Source: Blastopirellula sp. J2-11
Lineage (GTDB): Bacteria > Planctomycetota > Planctomycetia > Pirellulales > Pirellulaceae
Length of the DNA: 64,000 nucleotides
Direction of reading: 5' to 3'
Assembly: GCF_024584705.1 (NCBI RefSeq)
Contig: NZ_CP097384.1
Location: 6,262,001 to 6,326,000 of the forward strand
Part shown: positions 47,757-57,076 of the stretch, one piece after another
How the letters are laid out: each line of letters begins with the position of its first letter
Numbering within the stretch: the stretch's first letter is position 1
The notes under the pieces: model-generated
The model's database searches: none
Seen by the model: only the letters and a program-made list of their open reading frames with translations
Told to the model about the DNA's origin: nothing
Program-made: the position numbers and the translations under genes

Positions 47757-49308
47757 AGAGCTATCGCGCTGGCCTGGAAAGATTCTCGATTGCTATTCGT
47801 GTCGCGACACCACCGATGCGAGCGTAGTCGAACGTCTCTTTCAACGCAATCGAGTTTGGATTCATGAAACGAATATCGATCCTGGTAGCATTCGCTATGA
47901 TCCGTTTCAAGATGCGTGCTCAACGGTTTGCGAAATTGACTTACTAGATATCTCTCTAGTGGATACGATCGGTGTTAAAACGCTGGCGCCAGTTGATTCG
48001 GTGGCAACCAACAACACATTATTTGCTGATTTGTCTCCCATGACGCACTCGCCTCACATAGTGATCCTCGATCTACAAGGACATAAGAGCCCGCTGTTTG
48101 AATGGTTGAGGACTTCGGATTGGTCGTGGTCAGTCGTCGAGCAATTTTTTACGGATGACTGGCAACCGCCAGCGGGAACCTCGTTAATTGTCACGGCTCA
48201 ACATTACGAGCAGCCATTTGTGAGTGTTCTGGCAAGACTGTTGAAACAAGATGCGATCCCGGTGTTGATTCTGGCCGATGGGATCCTGGAATATCGAAAT
48301 ACCTGGCTGCATCCCAGCATCGCACCCGGTGCTATTTTTCAGCCTGTATTTGGCCACAAGATCGCCTGTATTGGCCGTTCTCAGTCGCGTGTCCTAGAAT
48401 CGTGGGGAAATGTCGGCAAGTGCGAAGTTGTCGGTTCGCCGCGTTTCGACTCGCTTAGCGGCCAAAAGCGGAGAACGCGTTCCGCCGACCAGCCGTTTAC
48501 GATCCTCATCATGACCGCCAAGACGCCGGGCTTTACAGAGGATCAAATCCAGAACGTGCAGGATGGTTTAGCGGATCTGAAGAATTGGCTTTCCCAACAA
48601 ACCGATGTCCAACCGGTATGGCGACTTACCGGCGGACTGGATCAAAAGCTTGGCCTGATGCCGTCAGAATCCAATCTCCAGACCGTTCCGATTGCCGAAG
48701 TGATGAAACAGGTGGACGCCGTCATCACAACACCATCGACGGCGCAGTTGGAAGCGATGTATTGCGGCCTTCCGGTCGCACTACTCGACTATGGTAATTT
48801 TCCCCACTATGTTCCAGCCGCATGGACCATTTCCGCATCTCACCAAATCGCTTCGGTCATGTCTGAGCTGGCGAATCCACCAGCGGCACGCATGCTGTTT
48901 CAAGATGTTAGTTTGCACGATGCGTTGGAGTGTCGAACGCCTGCGACTCCTAGAATGTTAGAGCTCGCCAAGCAACTGATCGAAAAGGGAACTCAACGCG
49001 CCGCCGCGGGAAAGCCCGTCGGGCAGATCGAGCAAATCTTGCCCCTGGATGGTCGGGCTCCGCAAGTGCGCGAAGAACGCTTCGTGATGGCGGACCTCTA
49101 CCCGGAGCATCCCTTTTTCGCCGAAACGGACCGCGAACGCCTGCAAGTGGAGATCGGTCACCTAAAGCATCAACTGCAAAAGGTTTCCCAAGATCTGACT
49201 GCGTGCAAAGAGCAAATGCAAAAACAGTCGAACGGACGTCCACCGCGGATCAAACGGCTCTGGAAGTCGCTATCGAAACGGATAAAGCGAGTCTTTGCTG
49301 GGGGTTGA
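47593..49308 (+). CDS. GT-B-type glycan enzyme with C-terminal coiled coil, start uncertain
   Basis: About 515-570 residues depending on the start. Recognisable sequence begins near KILDCYSCRDTTDASVVERL, just after the previous stop at 47756. The middle (HIVILDLQGHKSPLFEWL, VLILADGILEYRNTW, KCEVVGSPRFDSL, VDAVITTPSTAQLEAMYCGL, VALLDYGNFPHYVP) has a GT-B or CDP-glycerol-transferase look. A coiled coil (ERLQVEIGHLKHQLQKVSQD) and a basic tail end it. No ATG, GTG or TTG occurs in frame between the previous stop and 47959, so either the start is ATG 47593 (a 164-base overlap) or a rare codon is used. The frame coordinates are given. Confidence 0.65.
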   Translation: MKRQLNNTSKSNRCSIKTPAPIGVLTTIRRPALRPLRPRINSWPNAISSSPRKNRELSRWPGKILDCYSCRDTTDASVVERLFQRNRVWIHETNIDPGSIRYDPFQDACSTVCEIDLLDISLVDTIGVKTLAPVDSVATNNTLFADLSPMTHSPHIVILDLQGHKSPLFEWLRTSDWSWSVVEQFFTDDWQPPAGTSLIVTAQHYEQPFVSVLARLLKQDAIPVLILADGILEYRNTWLHPSIAPGAIFQPVFGHKIACIGRSQSRVLESWGNVGKCEVVGSPRFDSLSGQKRRTRSADQPFTILIMTAKTPGFTEDQIQNVQDGLADLKNWLSQQTDVQPVWRLTGGLDQKLGLMPSESNLQTVPIAEVMKQVDAVITTPSTAQLEAMYCGLPVALLDYGNFPHYVPAAWTISASHQIASVMSELANPPAARMLFQDVSLHDALECRTPATPRMLELAKQLIEKGTQRAAAGKPVGQIEQILPLDGRAPQVREERFVMADLYPEHPFFAETDRERLQVEIGHLKHQLQKVSQDLTACKEQMQKQSNGRPPRIKRLWKSLSKRIKRVFAGG

Positions 49309-49507
49309 GATAACATCTGCTGGCTCGTCCCGGTCTAGATTCGATCGATACTGACTTCTTGCCGAACTCGGCCTGTTTAGTTTCTGAAAACTTGTAGATC
49401 ACGTGCTGGTCAGCACACGCAGGATCCATGGCTTTGCGACAGGGCGGTCGTTAGAAACAGAAGAGTTGGACGCGGCGACTGCACTCATCCTTGACCTGCA
49501 TAGCGAT

Positions 49508-51292
49508 CTATTCAGGACGCCTGAGCTTTGTTGCGCAGAGATCTTTACCTTGAATGTCATACGCATATCCATTCGATTCCAAAAGCGCAAAAGTGGCCAT
49601 CTTTTCAGCGCGTGGCAAGTTGTAGAATTCCATGTGAATTACTGACGGGACAAAGCGATGAAAGGGAAACGTCGCCAATACACGATAGTCGTGTCCTTCC
49701 GTGTCGATTTGAAGAACATCGACAGCTTGAACGTTATTCCTGACAAGCACATCAGCGAGCGGTAGCGTTTGAACCGATTCTTGCTGGATGTGGGGGATGA
49801 TTTTTTGAAAAGTCTCCTCGTCTATTTGATTGCCGCCTAGCGCATTTCGGTCGTTGTAGAACGAGGATAGTCCCGCGGCCCAAGACTCAAGTCCATACAG
49901 GGCAATCGCTTCCTCCGATATTCTAAACATGTCGCGAGCCCCCACAGAAGCGTCAATCGCCACATTCTCAAAAATGAGATTAGCACAATCGCGATACGTC
50001 TCTTTCAAGAGTTTGAACATGTCAGGTATCGGTTCGATCAACAAGCCAGGCAATTGATATTTGACCAACCAAGGGTGGAGCGGATCGAATCGAACGCCAT
50101 CCATTGCGCCAACTTCCACAACAAATGGAGCGGAGTTCTGTTGCTGATAATATTCGATCACAAATGTTAACAGCTGCTCGTATCGAAAATTTACGCCAGG
50201 CCAAGCCTTGAAATGATAGTTCTCGACGACATCGTGACGCTCGACGGAAGCGATGTCAGGCCAATGTTTACTATTTACCTTAGACAAAGATTGGCTCAAC
50301 TTAAACTCAGCATCAAATTCAGGCGCGATCTTGCTCTGAGTTTTGAATACTTCGCGCGAAGCTTGATGATGCACTATCCGCGGACGATGCCGACAAGATT
50401 GGTCCCACCATTTGTCGTTGTCAATCTTCGTATAATCTTGCGAAAGCCAGAAGGTTATCAGCCCGACATCATCGGCGCATGCTGCATGGGCTTTCTGCAG
50501 CAGCAACTGATCCCAATTCAGCGGTTCCTTCGTGCATAGATCAATCCATTTGTCGATGAGCGTCAATGCAGGTATTGAATACGCGAAAAAGGCCGTCCCC
50601 GAAGCGAATTGCCAACGATGGTGTCGATGGATAGCAAAATCTGCGAATTCGAAAAACGGATGGGCATGACAATTGTGGAGGGTAGCGTCAACGTCAATCC
50701 AAAGGACATTTTGTTTCAACTCGCACAATTTGTCTCGGATAAATTTCGCTTTAAAAGCGGTCGCTTCGTGCCAAGATTGAAATGATGGAATTTGAATTAG
50801 CGAGTAACTGGAAATCTCCAAGTCTTCAACGCTTTTCTGGAATCGAGCGGCATGACTTCGGTAGGGTTCGTTATCCGTAAAAAATGAGATAATGTGCGGC
50901 AAATTACCCCAAGATTTTGATTCTGCAGCCTCGCTCATTGCGAGTATTGTCGCAGGAGCAGCGCCAAACCATATCTGTTCGTCATTCTGCCGAGAACCGA
51001 TTTCCAGGATCGGAGCTAACGCATGCTTATGTTCGTCAAAATCGGATCGCCGATGATCCTCAATCCCCACTAGTGCGGAAAGGGTTTCATTCACCATCTC
51101 GAAATTTGCAGCGTCTTGAAGAAATTCAACTCTTTCCCATCTTTCTAGTTGCTGAAGCACGTCTTGCGTGCTCTGTGTTGTCCGCAAATCCTGAGAAGGG
51201 CCGACCACAACGGAGGTGGACGAGGGAGACACCGTCGTGTGACTCGGTCTGCGCCAAGTGCGTTTGCTAAACAGATTTCGCAACTTATTCAT
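49508..51292 (-). CDS. Fusion of a GT-A-like domain and an FkbM-type methyltransferase
   Basis: A 594-residue protein. The first half (about 80-350) has a GT-A-like fold (HIISFFTDNEPYRSHAARFQ, QNVLWIDVDATLHNCHAHPF with a DVD-type metal motif, WQFASGTAFFAYSIPALTLI). The second half (about 380-590) is an FkbM methyltransferase (PFVVEVGAMDGVRFDPLHPW, PGLLIEPIPDMFKLLKETY, VDVLQIDTEGHDYRVLATF). GGAG lies 6 bases before ATG 51292. It runs against the plus-strand part of the cluster. It may add and methylate a sugar residue. Confidence 0.82.
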   Translation of the reverse strand: MNKLRNLFSKRTWRRPSHTTVSPSSTSVVVGPSQDLRTTQSTQDVLQQLERWERVEFLQDAANFEMVNETLSALVGIEDHRRSDFDEHKHALAPILEIGSRQNDEQIWFGAAPATILAMSEAAESKSWGNLPHIISFFTDNEPYRSHAARFQKSVEDLEISSYSLIQIPSFQSWHEATAFKAKFIRDKLCELKQNVLWIDVDATLHNCHAHPFFEFADFAIHRHHRWQFASGTAFFAYSIPALTLIDKWIDLCTKEPLNWDQLLLQKAHAACADDVGLITFWLSQDYTKIDNDKWWDQSCRHRPRIVHHQASREVFKTQSKIAPEFDAEFKLSQSLSKVNSKHWPDIASVERHDVVENYHFKAWPGVNFRYEQLLTFVIEYYQQQNSAPFVVEVGAMDGVRFDPLHPWLVKYQLPGLLIEPIPDMFKLLKETYRDCANLIFENVAIDASVGARDMFRISEEAIALYGLESWAAGLSSFYNDRNALGGNQIDEETFQKIIPHIQQESVQTLPLADVLVRNNVQAVDVLQIDTEGHDYRVLATFPFHRFVPSVIHMEFYNLPRAEKMATFALLESNGYAYDIQGKDLCATKLRRPE

Positions 51293-51655
51293 GCTTTTCT
51301 CCGTACGATGATCAACGCGCGGCAACTAATCTGCTCCAAGATTCTGTGGAGCAAAATCAATCTCGTCATACCTCTCGCCAATCCTGGGTCGGGATGCTAA
51401 AGCCAAACGCCGCTGCGAACAATATCAATTTCTTTTTCAAATTCTGTTCCGGAGGCGGTCATCCAGCATTCGCTTGCATGCAAAGAATGGACTTCACATG
51501 GTCGCTGAATTTGTGAAATACGATAGGAACACATAAGACGGCATGAAAGCAGCATTCAGAGGACCCATCCGAAAATCTCTGGCGATTGTGGAGCCGCTCT
51601 CTTAGCTTGCTTGTGCAGTCGGTTGTTGCGTTTCTAAGAACCGAGGTGCGAAGCT
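51293..51655. other. Intergenic region inside the glycan cluster
   Basis: It lies between two minus-strand genes. No reading frame with support was seen, and no repeat or hairpin of note. It probably contains the promoter of the gene at 49508. Confidence 0.35.
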
Positions 51656-52837
51656 TTAACCCAGCCGTTTCAGATAGCGGAAAACCTTCTTTTTCCAGCT
51701 GTTGCGATGCAATTGGTTTTTCTTCTCTCCCGCATTTAATCCCGCCAGGCGCCAATCAACTCGCGAGTGGACGTAGGCAGGGGCAAGCTCTTGATAGACA
51801 ATCAGCATCTGCGGGTGCGAAATGTCGTCAAACGGGTTTTCCCATTTTTCCATCCAACCGTGGCGATGACGCATCGCTTCGCGCCATTCTCGCTGGATCG
51901 TTTCGCCGCTACGAAGCGTGTTGTAGAGATATTCGAGCTTTGAGTAGCCGCCGCTCACATCGCTCGCTTTGACACACTCGACGTACTCTGCGACCAGATC
52001 TGCCACAACCGGCATATCGGTGAGGGATAACCGGTTTTGATATTTGGAGAGCAGGCCGGGGTCGTCGAAATCAATGCCGCTGTAATGGAAAATCACCATC
52101 GGTTGACCGTTGACTGTGACTTGGCCTTCAGCGTCGCGTTGGATGTCGCAGTCGAGCAAATTCCAATAGGCGACATGCAGCCCGTCGCGACGGACGATGG
52201 TCACGTTATCAAATAGCGACGGAACTAGATCAATCCATTTCTGATCGACGTGCAGTCCGGCCGCGATGTCGACGATCGAATGGAACAGACACTTTTCGCC
52301 CCACCATTCGACGAACGATTGTCCCGTTTCGTCGTTCACAACGCCCAGGAATCCGCCGTTGTAGACGCCAGCCGTGAGAAAGCATTGCTCGATCGGCATT
52401 TTTCCGTCATCAGGCAGCGGCTTATAAATATGCGGCGTCAAACAGATCGAACTGTCGGGATGACTGTCGAACAATTGGTTCAAATCGCCATAGACCCGCG
52501 TATCGGTATCGATGTAAACGACTTTGCCATGCCCTGACTGCAGAGCATGCCGTACGATAAACGGTTTTAGTGCGCAGGAAAGCTCAAACGGCGTATAGCG
52601 AAAGAGAAACTGCTTGACTGCGGGGATCTTCAACGCTTCCGGATAGACGATTACAGCGTTGGGGGGCAGTTGTTTTTCCGGCGCCAGATGCGGCGGCATC
52701 CGATCGACCAGACAGATGTAGACCGTGACCTCTGGCTGCGTTTGATAAATGCTTTCCGCCCAAGCAACCGCGAATTGAAAGTAATTTCGAGTCACCACCG
52801 TAGCGGCGGCAAGTCCTTTGGTTGGTGATGATGTCAT
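51656..52837 (-). CDS. Glycosyltransferase, GT-A fold, GT8-like
   Basis: A 393-residue protein, paralogous to the one at 44512. It has AAATVVTRNYFQFAVAWAES, a metal-binding DTD motif (KVVYIDTDTRVYGDLNQLF), GVYNGGFLGVVNDETGQSF and LHVAYWNLLDCDIQRDAEG. The C-terminus is basic (SWKKKVFRYLKRLG). ATG 52837 was preferred because the extra 19 residues from the upstream ATG look unlike a protein start; neither has a good ribosome binding site. It transfers a sugar to an unknown acceptor. Confidence 0.82.
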   Translation of the reverse strand: MTSSPTKGLAAATVVTRNYFQFAVAWAESIYQTQPEVTVYICLVDRMPPHLAPEKQLPPNAVIVYPEALKIPAVKQFLFRYTPFELSCALKPFIVRHALQSGHGKVVYIDTDTRVYGDLNQLFDSHPDSSICLTPHIYKPLPDDGKMPIEQCFLTAGVYNGGFLGVVNDETGQSFVEWWGEKCLFHSIVDIAAGLHVDQKWIDLVPSLFDNVTIVRRDGLHVAYWNLLDCDIQRDAEGQVTVNGQPMVIFHYSGIDFDDPGLLSKYQNRLSLTDMPVVADLVAEYVECVKASDVSGGYSKLEYLYNTLRSGETIQREWREAMRHRHGWMEKWENPFDDISHPQMLIVYQELAPAYVHSRVDWRLAGLNAGEKKNQLHRNSWKKKVFRYLKRLG

Positions 52838-53244
52838 GAAATTACTTTGCTGTCGGGCCCTAAAATCCTGTAAGGATAAAGGGAGGGGAAGCATCGCATG
52901 ATTCCGGTTTTCCCTTCATCTATCAATATCAGTTCATCGAACATCCTCACAACATTCGCGACTTTTTCCTCTACCAGGCCGACAGTCCTGTGCGTTTTAC
53001 GCAAACTATTCGGATTGACTCAATTTGCTGTTCGCCGCAATTCTTCAAGCGCTAGCAGTGCCGTTATGACTTGGTGAACTTTCCGCCACCTCTCCCACCT
53101 TTTCTGGCATCGCACCGAAAATTGCCCGCATTGACCCGCTTTCAAATCTCTGGAAAATGTTGGGGTTCTTGAGGTTACAGTCTTCACCATAGCGCCTCGG
53201 ACATGATCCGCGGCAATTTTCGCCCCACAACTGAGGCAATTTTC
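52838..53244. other. Divergent intergenic region before lysS
   Basis: No supported gene. TTGACC near 53133 is a possible -35, but no good -10 follows at 17 bases. The lysS ribosome site (GAGG) is near 53231. Confidence 0.35.
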
Positions 53245-55305
53245 ATGGCCGCACCCGCCAAACGCCCCTCTAAGTACCATGTGTTCCTGCTCTGGTCGAA
53301 TGACACGGTCAAGGAATGCCGCGAAGTGCGGAAGTTCTTCAAAGAGTTCAACAAAACCGTCGTCAAACCGCAGTTTGGCGTCACCTTTGAAATCATCGAT
53401 CATTGCTTTGACACCGACGATCACGGGCATCCCGGCGCCGTGCCGTCGAAGGACTTGCTGGAAAAAGCCAAAGAGACGCTCGCGCTGACGATCGGACTGG
53501 GATCAGACAACGAAGCGTCGCTGAACCCCTACACGAAAGAGACGGCGCAGCACGAACTGGACATCGTGCTGGAGAGCGCCAAGCAAACGCAACTGCTGCA
53601 GTGCGTGTGGTTTATGAGAAATGACCACAACGGCAATCGTGAAGATGTGGCCGGCGAAATGTACGATTTGCTGCGTCTGCCGAGCGGCCTGAAGCCGCAG
53701 CGCGTCGAGCTGTACGAACCGCAAGACGACTTCAAAGAACTGCTGACACACGTCATCGGCAAGATGCTGACCGCCAAGGACCGCCCTTGGACGGTCTCCG
53801 AAGACGAAGCGAACCTGTCAGCGCTGGAAGCGGCTCGCCGCCAAAAGATGCAGCAGTTGGTCGATCTCGGAATCGATCCGTGGGGACAGCGGTTTGATGA
53901 CCAAATGGCGATCGCCGATGTTCGTGCTCGCGAGGCCGAAATCGTCGAAACGACCGAAACTCAGCATGGCAAAGAAGTCACTTCCTACGCGGGCCCCAAG
54001 GTTCGCATCGCCGGGCGAATCGTGCTGATGCGGCCGACCGGCAAGCTAGTTTTTGCCGATCTGCGCGATCGAACCGGGCAAATTCAGATCTTTATCGGAC
54101 AAAATCAGGTCGGGGAACGCAACTGGCAAATCGCCCAGTGTCTCGATCTGGCCGACATCATCGGGGTCGACGGCGAGCTGCGCAAAACCAAGACCGGCGA
54201 ATTGACGATCTTTGTCGAGCAGCTCCACTTTCTGACCAAGACGCTCGATCCGCCGCCCGAAAAGCACAAAGGTCTGACCGATCCCGAACTGCGTCAGCGG
54301 ATGCGTTATCTCGACCTGGCGCACACCGATGGAGCGATTGAGCGGTTCGTCAAACGAACCGAGATCGTCAAATCGATCCGCAAGACTCTGGCGGATCAAA
54401 ACTTCATCGAGATCGAAGGCCCGACGCTCCACGCGATCGCCGGGGGCGCCGCGGCTCGACCGTTTATCACGCATCACAACGCGCTCGGCATGGAGCTTTA
54501 CATGCGGATTGCGCTCGAACTGCATCTGAAGCGGCTGCTGGTCGGCGGCATGGAGCGCGTGTTTGAGCTGGGACGCGTCTATCGCAACGAAGGAATCAGC
54601 CCCAAGCACAATCCCGAGTTCACGATGCTTGAGGTCTACCAAGCTTACGGCGACTACCGCTCGATGATGGATCTGACCGAAGCGGTCATCTCCGGCGCTA
54701 TCAACGCTATCGGCGCCAGCTTTGAGCTGCCGTATGGCGAGACGATGGTCAACTTCGCGCCGCCGTTCGAACGTCGCACCTACGCCGAGTTGTTCCAAGA
54801 GAATACCGGCGTCGATCCGACCGACGACGCGGCGGTAAAGCTGTATGCGATCAATCTTGGTTTGGTGACTGACGGAAAACATCCCGACGTTATCCGCAAC
54901 GAAATATTCGAAGAGAAAGTCGAAGACCAGTTGAAGGGCCCCATCTTTGTGATGGACTACCCTGCTAGCATCTGTCCGCTGACGAAGCGCAAGACGGACA
55001 ACCCAGCGGTCGCCGAGCGTTTCGAGCTGTTCATCAACGGCATGGAAGTCGCGAACGCCTATACCGAGCTGAATGATCCCGACCTGCAAGACAAGTTGTT
55101 CCGAACGCAGCTAGACGGGCAAGCGGATGAAGACTCGATGGCCAAGATGGACCACGACTTTATCCGAGCGCTGCGCAACGGCATGCCTCCGGCCGGCGGC
55201 TTGGGAATTGGGATTGACCGGTTAGTCATGTTACTTACTAATACGCAAACGATCCGCGAGATTATTCTATTCCCCCTCCTGCGGCACGAAGCGTCGCACG
55301 AATAG
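53245..55305 (+). CDS. lysS: Lysyl-tRNA synthetase (class II) with unusual N-terminal domain
   Basis: A 686-residue protein. Residues from about 185 are a normal class II LysRS: anticodon-binding OB-fold (VRIAGRIVLMRPTGKLVFAD, LRDRTGQIQIF), motif 2 (ERVFELGRVYRNEGISPKHN, PEFTMLEVYQAYGDY) and motif 3 (GLGIGIDRLVMLLTNTQTIR). It joins lysine to tRNA. The first 175 residues (KYHVFLLWSNDTVKECREVR, TLALTIGLGSDNEASLNPYT, KETAQHELDIVLESAKQT) are not part of LysRS and look like an alpha/beta domain of the DUF4062 or TIR-like type, which is tentative. ATG 53245 has GAGG 9 bases upstream; ATG 53203 is an alternative. The frame is continuous, with no sign of error. Confidence 0.88.
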   Translation: MAAPAKRPSKYHVFLLWSNDTVKECREVRKFFKEFNKTVVKPQFGVTFEIIDHCFDTDDHGHPGAVPSKDLLEKAKETLALTIGLGSDNEASLNPYTKETAQHELDIVLESAKQTQLLQCVWFMRNDHNGNREDVAGEMYDLLRLPSGLKPQRVELYEPQDDFKELLTHVIGKMLTAKDRPWTVSEDEANLSALEAARRQKMQQLVDLGIDPWGQRFDDQMAIADVRAREAEIVETTETQHGKEVTSYAGPKVRIAGRIVLMRPTGKLVFADLRDRTGQIQIFIGQNQVGERNWQIAQCLDLADIIGVDGELRKTKTGELTIFVEQLHFLTKTLDPPPEKHKGLTDPELRQRMRYLDLAHTDGAIERFVKRTEIVKSIRKTLADQNFIEIEGPTLHAIAGGAAARPFITHHNALGMELYMRIALELHLKRLLVGGMERVFELGRVYRNEGISPKHNPEFTMLEVYQAYGDYRSMMDLTEAVISGAINAIGASFELPYGETMVNFAPPFERRTYAELFQENTGVDPTDDAAVKLYAINLGLVTDGKHPDVIRNEIFEEKVEDQLKGPIFVMDYPASICPLTKRKTDNPAVAERFELFINGMEVANAYTELNDPDLQDKLFRTQLDGQADEDSMAKMDHDFIRALRNGMPPAGGLGIGIDRLVMLLTNTQTIREIILFPLLRHEASHE

Positions 55306-55369
55306 AGCTTGCTGATTGATCCGCGTCGGCACGGAAGCCGCCGCCGTCGAGAAAGCCGAAGGACTGGCG

Positions 55370-57076
55370 ATGTACAAGCTGATACTCTGCCTGCGCTATC
55401 TGCGAACGCGCTATATTGCGCTCGCTTCGATCATCAGCGTCACGCTAGGCGTGGCGACCATGATCGTCGTCAACTCAGTCATGTCGGGCTTTGCGCACGA
55501 GATGCATTCGCGCCTTCATGGCATCCTTTCCGATATCGTGATGGAAAGCCACAGTCTGAACGGCTTCTATCACTGGGAAGATGAGCTCGCCAAAGTCAAA
55601 GAGGTCGCCGGGGACGACATCCAGGACGTCACCGTAACGGTGCATGTTCCGGCGATGCTCAGCATGAAAATTCGGGATCAATGGATGCCGCGTCATGTGA
55701 CGCTGGTCGGCATCGATCCAGAGTCGTACGCCAAAGTCAGCGACTTTACTCAATATCTAAAGCACCCCGCCAATCGCAAGCATGTCGATTTCGATCTGAA
55801 GGAATCAGGCTACGAAGGAGACGAAGGTTCTCCTCTGCGAGACGCCGGCTGGGGACATCGCCGCGGGAAAGTGATGTACGAGCGCGAGCTTGAAATGCAG
55901 CTTTCGCAGTTCCGCGAGTTCGAAGAAACCGGCCGCTGGCCCGACCAAGACCTGCTCCGCCAAAAGCGGATCGCCCAACCGGCGCCGATCGCTCTGGTCG
56001 ATCACGAAGAAGAAGTCGCCGAAAAAGCGATCTTGCCGCCGTTTGCGACAGATCCAGCGGCGCCTCCGCTGCCGGGGACGCGTCCCCAAGAGCTGAACAA
56101 GATGGCCAACGCTGAACTGTACGATCCGAACAAGAAGGGCGCCGATCCTTTCTCGTCGCGTCGCGGTTTGCCGGCCGAATCGACCTACGATCCTCTACAA
56201 CACCAAGCGACCGGTTTGATCCTGGGGATCGCGATCGGCAGCGTTCGTGATCGCGACAAAACGACCGGCGAAGTGAAGGATTTCTTCATGGTCCTGCCGG
56301 GCGATGATGTCAAACTGACCTTTCCGACCGCCGAAAATCCGCCGAAGGCGATGAACGCGACGTTCACCGTCACCGACTTTTACGAAAGCAAGATGAGCGA
56401 ATACGACGCCGCGTTCGCCTTCATGCCGCTCGATCAACTGCAACGTCTGCGCGGCATGATTCATCCCGAACATGGAACGGCGATCTCGTCGATCCAAATC
56501 AAACTGAAAGAAGGCGTCAGCCTGCAACAAGCGACCGACAAGCTACGCGCCGCGTTTCCGCCAGCGGCCAGTCCTTACCGCATTCAATCGTGGCGCGACC
56601 TGCAAGGACCGCTCCTCTCCGCCGTTGAGATGGAAAAAACGATCCTCAACATCCTGCTATTTTTGATCATCGGCGTCGCCGGCTTTGGCATCTTGGCGAC
56701 GTTCTACATGATCGTGGTCGAGAAGACCAAAGACATCGGCATTTTGAAATCGCTGGGCGCCTCAGGCGGCGGCATCATGAGCATCTTCGTCGCTTATGGC
56801 CTTTCGCTGGGCATCGTCGGTTCAGGCGTCGGCATGGTGCTGGGCCTGCTGTTTGTCGTCAACATCAACCGCATCGCCGCCGTGATCGAATGGATCACGG
56901 GGCGCGAAGTGTTCGATCCGACGGTTTACTACTTCCGCGAGATTCCGACCATCGTCGAACCGTGGAGCATTGCCTGGGTTGTCGCCGGCGCGATGTTGAT
57001 CGCCGTTTTGGCGAGCGTTTTGCCGGCGATGCGAGCCGCGCGACTTCATCCCGTAGAGGCACTTCGCTATGAGTAA
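55370..57076 (+). CDS. ABC transporter permease, LolC/LolE or MacB type
   Basis: A 568-residue permease. A first membrane helix (YIALASIISVTLGVATMIVV) is near the N-terminus. A long periplasmic part (about 50-420) follows, and three C-terminal helices (LNILLFLIIGVAGFGILATF, MSIFVAYGLSLGIVGSGVGM, WSIAWVVAGAMLIAVLASVL) include FtsX-type sequence (KTKDIGILKSLGASGGGI). LolC/E-type permeases extract lipoproteins from the inner membrane; other substrates are possible. The start at 55370 has AAGGA 7 bases upstream. It overlaps the ATPase gene by 8 bp. Confidence 0.9.
   Translation: MYKLILCLRYLRTRYIALASIISVTLGVATMIVVNSVMSGFAHEMHSRLHGILSDIVMESHSLNGFYHWEDELAKVKEVAGDDIQDVTVTVHVPAMLSMKIRDQWMPRHVTLVGIDPESYAKVSDFTQYLKHPANRKHVDFDLKESGYEGDEGSPLRDAGWGHRRGKVMYERELEMQLSQFREFEETGRWPDQDLLRQKRIAQPAPIALVDHEEEVAEKAILPPFATDPAAPPLPGTRPQELNKMANAELYDPNKKGADPFSSRRGLPAESTYDPLQHQATGLILGIAIGSVRDRDKTTGEVKDFFMVLPGDDVKLTFPTAENPPKAMNATFTVTDFYESKMSEYDAAFAFMPLDQLQRLRGMIHPEHGTAISSIQIKLKEGVSLQQATDKLRAAFPPAASPYRIQSWRDLQGPLLSAVEMEKTILNILLFLIIGVAGFGILATFYMIVVEKTKDIGILKSLGASGGGIMSIFVAYGLSLGIVGSGVGMVLGLLFVVNINRIAAVIEWITGREVFDPTVYYFREIPTIVEPWSIAWVVAGAMLIAVLASVLPAMRAARLHPVEALRYE

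Noticed and set aside
54430-54540. Changed residues in the LysRS motif region (GGAAARPF, RIALEL instead of GGASARPF, RIAPEL).
   Set aside because: As far as I know similar variants occur in other bacterial LysRS proteins, so they do not suggest loss of function.
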